The notes under the pieces: model-generated
Database searches by the model: none
The model's input: only the letters and a program-made list of their open reading frames with translations
What the model was told of the DNA's origin: nothing
Shown: one piece after another, positions 6,353 to 9,279 of the stretch
Layout of the letters: each line of letters opens with the position of its first letter
How positions within the stretch are numbered: position 1 is the first letter of the stretch
Made by a program: the position numbers and the translations under genes
From: Actinomycetota bacterium
GTDB lineage: Bacteria > Actinomycetota > UBA4738 > HRBIN12
Length of the DNA: 9,279 nucleotides
Assembly: GCA_004366195.1 (NCBI GenBank)
Contig: SIRV01000042.1
Coordinates: forward strand, 1 to 9,279
Reading direction: 5' to 3'

Positions 6353-7744
6353 CTAAGGCTCGGTTAACGTTCGGACGGGTCGGAGGCGGACCTCGATCCG
6401 GGTGCCCCCGCCCTCGGCGCCGAGTACCCGGAGAGCGCCGCCCCACTTCTCGGCGAGCTCGCGCGCGATCGCAAGCCCCAGGCCCGAGCCGCCGGGCGGC
6501 GCCCCCGACCCGCGGTAGAAGCGGTCGGTCACCCGCTCGCGCTCGGCCTCCGGGATCCCCGGCCCGTGGTCTCTGACGGCGACGATCATCCCGGCGCCGT
6601 CCCGGCCGGTCTCGATCTCGATCTCGCCGGGGGCGTACGCGATGGCGTTGTCGAGCAGGTTGTCGAGGATCTGGTCCAGGTCCGCGGGGTTCGCCTGCGC
6701 TCGGCCTCCCTCCCCACGGACGAGGAGCGTGGCGCCGAGCCGCCGAGCCCGCTCCTCCCACCGGGCGACGGCCCGTTGGGCCGCCTCGCCGACGTCGACC
6801 TCGGTGGGCTGCCCCTCTTCGATCTCGCGGGCCATCACGAGGAGCCGCTCCACGATCTCGGCGAGCCTGTCCACCTCGCGGTCGGCGGCCTCCAGCTGGC
6901 GGCGTACCTCGGGATCCTCGGTCTCAGTGAGGGCGGCCTCGAGCCTGAGCTTCATGCCGGTGAGGGGGGTCCGGAGCTGGTGGGAGGCGTTCGCGACGAA
7001 CTCGCGCTGCGCGCGGACGGTCCGCTCAAGCCGGTCGGCCATCTCGTCGAAGGACCGCGTGAGTTGCTCGATCTCGGCGGCTCCACCCACGTGCTCGACC
7101 CTGGCCGAGAGGTCCCCCGAGCCGAGGCGTCGCGCCGCGTCGGCGAGCCGCCGGAGCGGCCGGGCGAAGGACCACGCGAGCCCCCACGCGAGGATCAGGC
7201 CGGCGGCGACGCCTGCCCCGCCGAGGGCGATCAGGCCGAGCGTGGCTCGGAGCGTCTCGGCTCGGACCTCGGACATCGGTTTCGTGATCCGCACGGCCCC
7301 GATCGTCACGCCATCGTCCTGGATGGGAACCGCCGTGGCGAGGAGATCGGTCCCGAGCTCACGCGAGAACCGGATCTCGGAGTCGGGTCGTCCCGCCACG
7401 GCCGCGTCGAGCTCCGGGCGCTCACCGTTCGCGTAGTCCTCGCCCAGGTGCCGGCGACCCTCCGAGTCGGCGAGCAGGATGCCCTCGGCGTCCACCACGA
7501 TCACCCGGCCGCCGACCTGCGCCGCGGCCTGTTCCACGATGGACCGGAGCACCTCGCGGTTCCCGGGCTGGAGGTGCGCCGCACCGACCGCGGAGGCGAT
7601 CCCCTGCGCCTGGATCAGCGCCTCGGTTTCGAGCTCGAGGGTCGCCCGCTGGTTGAGGTTCACGGCGAGGGGGACGCCGAGAGCCACGAGCACCACGAGC
7701 AGGATGTAGGCGAAGGCGAGGACGAGCCGGGTGCGGACCTTCGT
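6353..7744 (-). CDS. Two-component sensor histidine kinase (HAMP type), apparent ACG start
   Basis: Numbered from ACG 7744 (463 residues): a positive N-terminus (KVRTR), transmembrane helix about 7-27, an extracytoplasmic sensor region about 28-165, second helix about 167-191, HAMP linker about 192-246, the H-box with NASHQLRTPL (phospho-acceptor His255), N-box DNLLDNAIAYAP (361-372), G1 DHGPGIP (392-398), F-box DRFYRG (407-412) and G2 GGSGLGLAI (418-426). All catalytic boxes are intact. It phosphorylates the response regulator encoded just upstream (9-nt gap). No ATG, GTG or TTG lies in frame between the upstream TAG and GTG 7696, which would fall inside the first helix and drop its positive flank. 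A strong AGGAGGG sits 4 nt before ACG, where ATG would be expected. Either ACG is used, an ATG mutated, or the base is a sequencing error. The signal sensed is unknown. Confidence 0.92.
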   Translation of the reverse strand, partial: TKVRTRLVLAFAYILLVVLVALGVPLAVNLNQRATLELETEALIQAQGIASAVGAAHLQPGNREVLRSIVEQAAAQVGGRVIVVDAEGILLADSEGRRHLGEDYANGERPELDAAVAGRPDSEIRFSRELGTDLLATAVPIQDDGVTIGAVRITKPMSEVRAETLRATLGLIALGGAGVAAGLILAWGLAWSFARPLRRLADAARRLGSGDLSARVEHVGGAAEIEQLTRSFDEMADRLERTVRAQREFVANASHQLRTPLTGMKLRLEAALTETEDPEVRRQLEAADREVDRLAEIVERLLVMAREIEEGQPTEVDVGEAAQRAVARWEERARRLGATLLVRGEGGRAQANPADLDQILDNLLDNAIAYAPGEIEIETGRDGAGMIVAVRDHGPGIPEAERERVTDRFYRGSGAPPGGSGLGLAIARELAEKWGGALRVLGAEGGGTRIEVRLRPVRTLTEP

Positions 7745-7748
7745 GGCG

Positions 7749-7755
7749 CCCTCCT
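7749..7755 (-). promoter_or_regulatory. Shine-Dalgarno of the histidine kinase, overlapping the response-regulator stop
   Basis: On the minus strand AGGAGGG overlaps the TAG stop codon of the response regulator and lies 4 nt before ACG 7744. It is the strongest Shine-Dalgarno match in the window. It fixes where kinase translation should begin, and its position suggests coupled translation of the two genes. Confidence 0.8.
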
Positions 7756-8470
7756 AGTCGGTCTCCGGCTCTCGTTCGGCTCCGGCCTCCTCGGGCACGA
7801 GGAACCGGAACCCGACCCCCCGGACCGTCGCGATGTAGCGGGGCTCCTGCGCGTCGTCGCCGAGCTTGCGACGCAGCCACGAGATGTGCACGTCCAGGGT
7901 CTTCGTGGGCCCGAACCAGTGGGGGTCCCACACCTCGTCCATGATCTCCTCGCGCCGGACGACCCGGCCGGCGTTGGCCATGAGGAGGTGGAGCAGGTCG
8001 AACTCGCGCGGGGTGAGCTCGATCGGCTCCCCCGCCTTGGTCACCGTCCGGGCGGCGGGATCGAGGACGAGATCTCCGATCTCGATCGGGCTCCGCCGCT
8101 CGGTCGGCCGACCGCGTCGCAGGATGGCCCGGATCCGGGCGGCGAGCTCGCGCGCCGAGAACGGCTTGACCACGTAGTCGTCCGCGCCGAGCTCGAGCCC
8201 GAGCACCCGGTCGATCTCCTCCCCGCGCGCGGTCAGCATCACGATCGGCACGTCCGAGGTCCGCCTGATCTCTTTCGCGAGATCCCGGCCGTCCCCGTCG
8301 GGGAGCATGAGGTCGAGGAGGATGAGGTCGGGCATCTCCCGCTCGATGGCGCGCCTGGCCTGGCTCAGCGTTGCGGCGACCTCGACCTGGAACCCCTCCC
8401 GGTCGAGGTGCTCGGTGAGGGGCTCCGCGATCGCCTCCTCGTCCTCCACGAGCAGGACGCGCTGTTTCAC
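7754..8470 (-). CDS. OmpR/PhoB-family DNA-binding response regulator
   Basis: This 238-residue regulator is the partner of the adjacent kinase. The receiver domain (about 4-118) has the acidic pair E9/D10 with E11, the phospho-acceptor D53 in LLDLMLP, T80 in VMLTAR and K102 in DDYVVKPF. The C-terminal winged helix (about 130-228) shows LTPREFDLLHLLMANAG, the recognition-helix region KTLDVHISWLRRKL and the closing wing YIATVRGVGFRF. A short acidic tail follows. This is the architecture of RegX3/MtrA/PhoP-type actinobacterial regulators, but the sequence alone does not tell which. GTG 8470 gives a standard N-terminus (VKQRVLLVEDE) and lies 6 nt after TACCAT. The frame is open further upstream to about 8671, but the extra residues resemble no receiver and overlap the divergent gene. 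Confidence 0.95.
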   Translation of the reverse strand: MKQRVLLVEDEEAIAEPLTEHLDREGFQVEVAATLSQARRAIEREMPDLILLDLMLPDGDGRDLAKEIRRTSDVPIVMLTARGEEIDRVLGLELGADDYVVKPFSARELAARIRAILRRGRPTERRSPIEIGDLVLDPAARTVTKAGEPIELTPREFDLLHLLMANAGRVVRREEIMDEVWDPHWFGPTKTLDVHISWLRRKLGDDAQEPRYIATVRGVGFRFLVPEEAGAEREPETD

Positions 8471-8476
8471 ACCTGG

Positions 8477-8482
8477 ATGGTA
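8477..8482 (-). promoter_or_regulatory. Candidate -10 element of a leaderless promoter for the response regulator operon
   Basis: On the minus strand TACCAT ends 6 nt before GTG at 8470. It would drive the response regulator and kinase. No good -35 hexamer is visible. The divergent gene's promoter lies about 50 bp away in the same 116-bp gap, so shared control or autoregulation is possible but no direct-repeat operator was recognised. Confidence 0.55.
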
Positions 8483-8530
8483 CCGGTCCGCGGGCCGCCG
8501 GATTTGTCGCTGTTTCTGCTGGTCCGGGAC

Positions 8531-8560
8531 TTGCGCGCGCTGCGGTTGCTTCCCTAGCAT
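8531..8560 (+). promoter_or_regulatory. Candidate promoter of the membrane-module gene
   Basis: TTGCGC (8531-8536) and TAGCAT (8555-8560) are separated by 18 nt. Transcription would begin near 8567, giving a leader of about 20 nt that carries the Shine-Dalgarno GAGGGGGG (8575-8582), 4 nt before ATG 8587. Unlike most starts here this one is leadered. Confidence 0.5.
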
Positions 8561-8586
8561 CCCGCCATCGCGACGAGGGGGGCTTG

Positions 8587-9279
8587 ATGTCGACTGCGAG
8601 TGCAACTTCAACCCGTGACCTTCCCCGCCGCTCCTACACGCCCTCTGACATGCCGATCGGACTGTCAGCATTCGTTACGGGCGCAATCATCGTGACACTC
8701 CTGCTGCTCCTATCAGGACTGTGGCATGACCGCTCAGTGGTCATCAACAATGCTTGGTCCCTCGGCGTCTGGGCATTCGCCATCGCACTTGTCGGTCTCG
8801 CTGCGGTTCCTACGGGCAGCGGCACACAGCTCAGCCTGGACATGCCTCTCGCTATATCGGCCAGCTTCGTGTACGGGCCGTGGATCGGCGGCGGTCTTGC
8901 GTTCATAGCCTACTCCGATGTCCGTGAGTTCCGAGGTGAGATTTCTCTCGTCCGCGGTCTGTACAACCGGTCGCAGGTCGCCTTGAGCGTCATCGCCGGT
9001 GGTGCCATCTTCCGGGCGCTTTCCACCGATGACGGCCGATGGCCCGAGTCGCTAGTGGCGGCAGGACTTGCCGTTGCCGCGGACGCCGTCCTGAACTATG
9101 TGCTCGTCGGCATACCCAAGGCCCTTCACGAGCGGAGATCTGCCATCGAGGTTCTTCTTCGGATGCGCCTCGGGTCCGCGGGTTCCTTCGCGCTCACCTA
9201 TCTCAGCTACGGACTCATGAGCATCATCCTGGCCGCCGTGCATCAACAGGCGGGAGCCTGGGGACTGGCGACCTTTGCT
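8587..9279 (+). CDS. Integral membrane N-terminal module of an unfinished protein, possibly a signalling protein
   Basis: The frame from ATG 8587 stays open to the window end (231 residues). It shows a polar N-terminus (about 1-24), then several hydrophobic segments (about 25-46, 56-76, 83-108, 128-143, 155-176, 194-218). Motifs include TQLSLDMPLAISASFVYGP (80-98) and DVREFRGEISLVRGLYNRSQ (110-129). From memory these resemble the membrane sensor module found before HD-GYP or GGDEF domains in actinobacterial cyclic-di-GMP proteins, but no catalytic part is in view, so this is a weak inference. The start is supported by a Shine-Dalgarno and an upstream promoter. Codon use is less GC-biased than its neighbours (ATA, CTA, TCA, GTT occur; 8641-8760 is about 56% GC by hand count), which may mean a different origin. 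It diverges from the response regulator. Confidence 0.8.
   Translation, partial: MSTASATSTRDLPRRSYTPSDMPIGLSAFVTGAIIVTLLLLLSGLWHDRSVVINNAWSLGVWAFAIALVGLAAVPTGSGTQLSLDMPLAISASFVYGPWIGGGLAFIAYSDVREFRGEISLVRGLYNRSQVALSVIAGGAIFRALSTDDGRWPESLVAAGLAVAADAVLNYVLVGIPKALHERRSAIEVLLRMRLGSAGSFALTYLSYGLMSIILAAVHQQAGAWGLATFA

Noticed and set aside
7742..7756. Regulator and kinase in the same frame separated by a single TAG, suggesting a read-through fusion
   Set aside because: A strong Shine-Dalgarno overlaps the TAG and an independent kinase N-terminus follows; no read-through context or stimulatory structure was recognised.
6566..8557. 663-codon plus-strand open frame across the kinase and regulator
   Set aside because: It is antisense to two intact, domain-rich genes; its composition is Asp/Glu/Gly/Pro/Arg-rich with no motif or start signal.
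8634..8906. Minus-strand open frame opposite the last gene
   Set aside because: The plus-strand frame has a Shine-Dalgarno, a promoter and an unbroken membrane-protein pattern to the window end; the minus frame has no motif.

Overview
The window is very GC-rich: hand counts give about 70% GC over 8281-8340 and about 55-57% over 8641-8760. It is coding-dense, favours GTG starts and mixes leaderless starts (a TANNNT hexamer 6-7 nt before the first codon) with Shine-Dalgarno-led ones. Together with the gene families, this suggests an actinobacterial (Actinomycetota) chromosome, probably an uncultured or little-studied lineage. No mobile element, CRISPR array, tRNA or rRNA was seen. All gaps between genes are under 300 bp, and the longest one (5772-5952) is filled by a riboswitch leader.

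Layout. (a) 1-894, minus: the N-terminal 298 residues of a site-2 (M50) protease with the start of a CBS region, running off the left edge. (b) 964-2436, plus: a membrane-anchored calcineurin-like phosphoesterase, divergent from (a) across 66-69 bp. (c) 2494-3810, plus: a DNA photolyase. (d) 3813-3869: a long nested inverted repeat, the likely bidirectional terminator between the photolyase and the convergent DUF72 gene (3871-4770, minus). (e) 4812-5771, minus: a TerC-family membrane protein. Its leader (5815-5898) folds as a yybP-ykoY manganese-type riboswitch, with a legible translational switch in front of a TTG start. (f) 8470 down to 5953, minus: an OmpR-type response regulator, a histidine kinase whose reading frame appears to begin at ACG, and a small exported Ser/Pro/Asp-rich protein. 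(g) 8587-9279, plus: the N-terminal membrane module of an unfinished protein, visibly lower in GC than the rest.

How it works together. The response regulator and kinase form one transcription unit (9-nt gap). The small acidic protein follows 25 nt later and has its own leaderless promoter. TerC is probably a metal (Mn2+) exporter switched on by Mn2+ through its leader. The acidic protein between the kinase and TerC could bind metal at the cell surface, but that link is inference only.

The most interesting signals are the riboswitch with its P1/Shine-Dalgarno exclusive pairing, the consistent leaderless-promoter pattern at six starts, and the missing canonical start of the kinase. I saw no clearly new multi-gene system.
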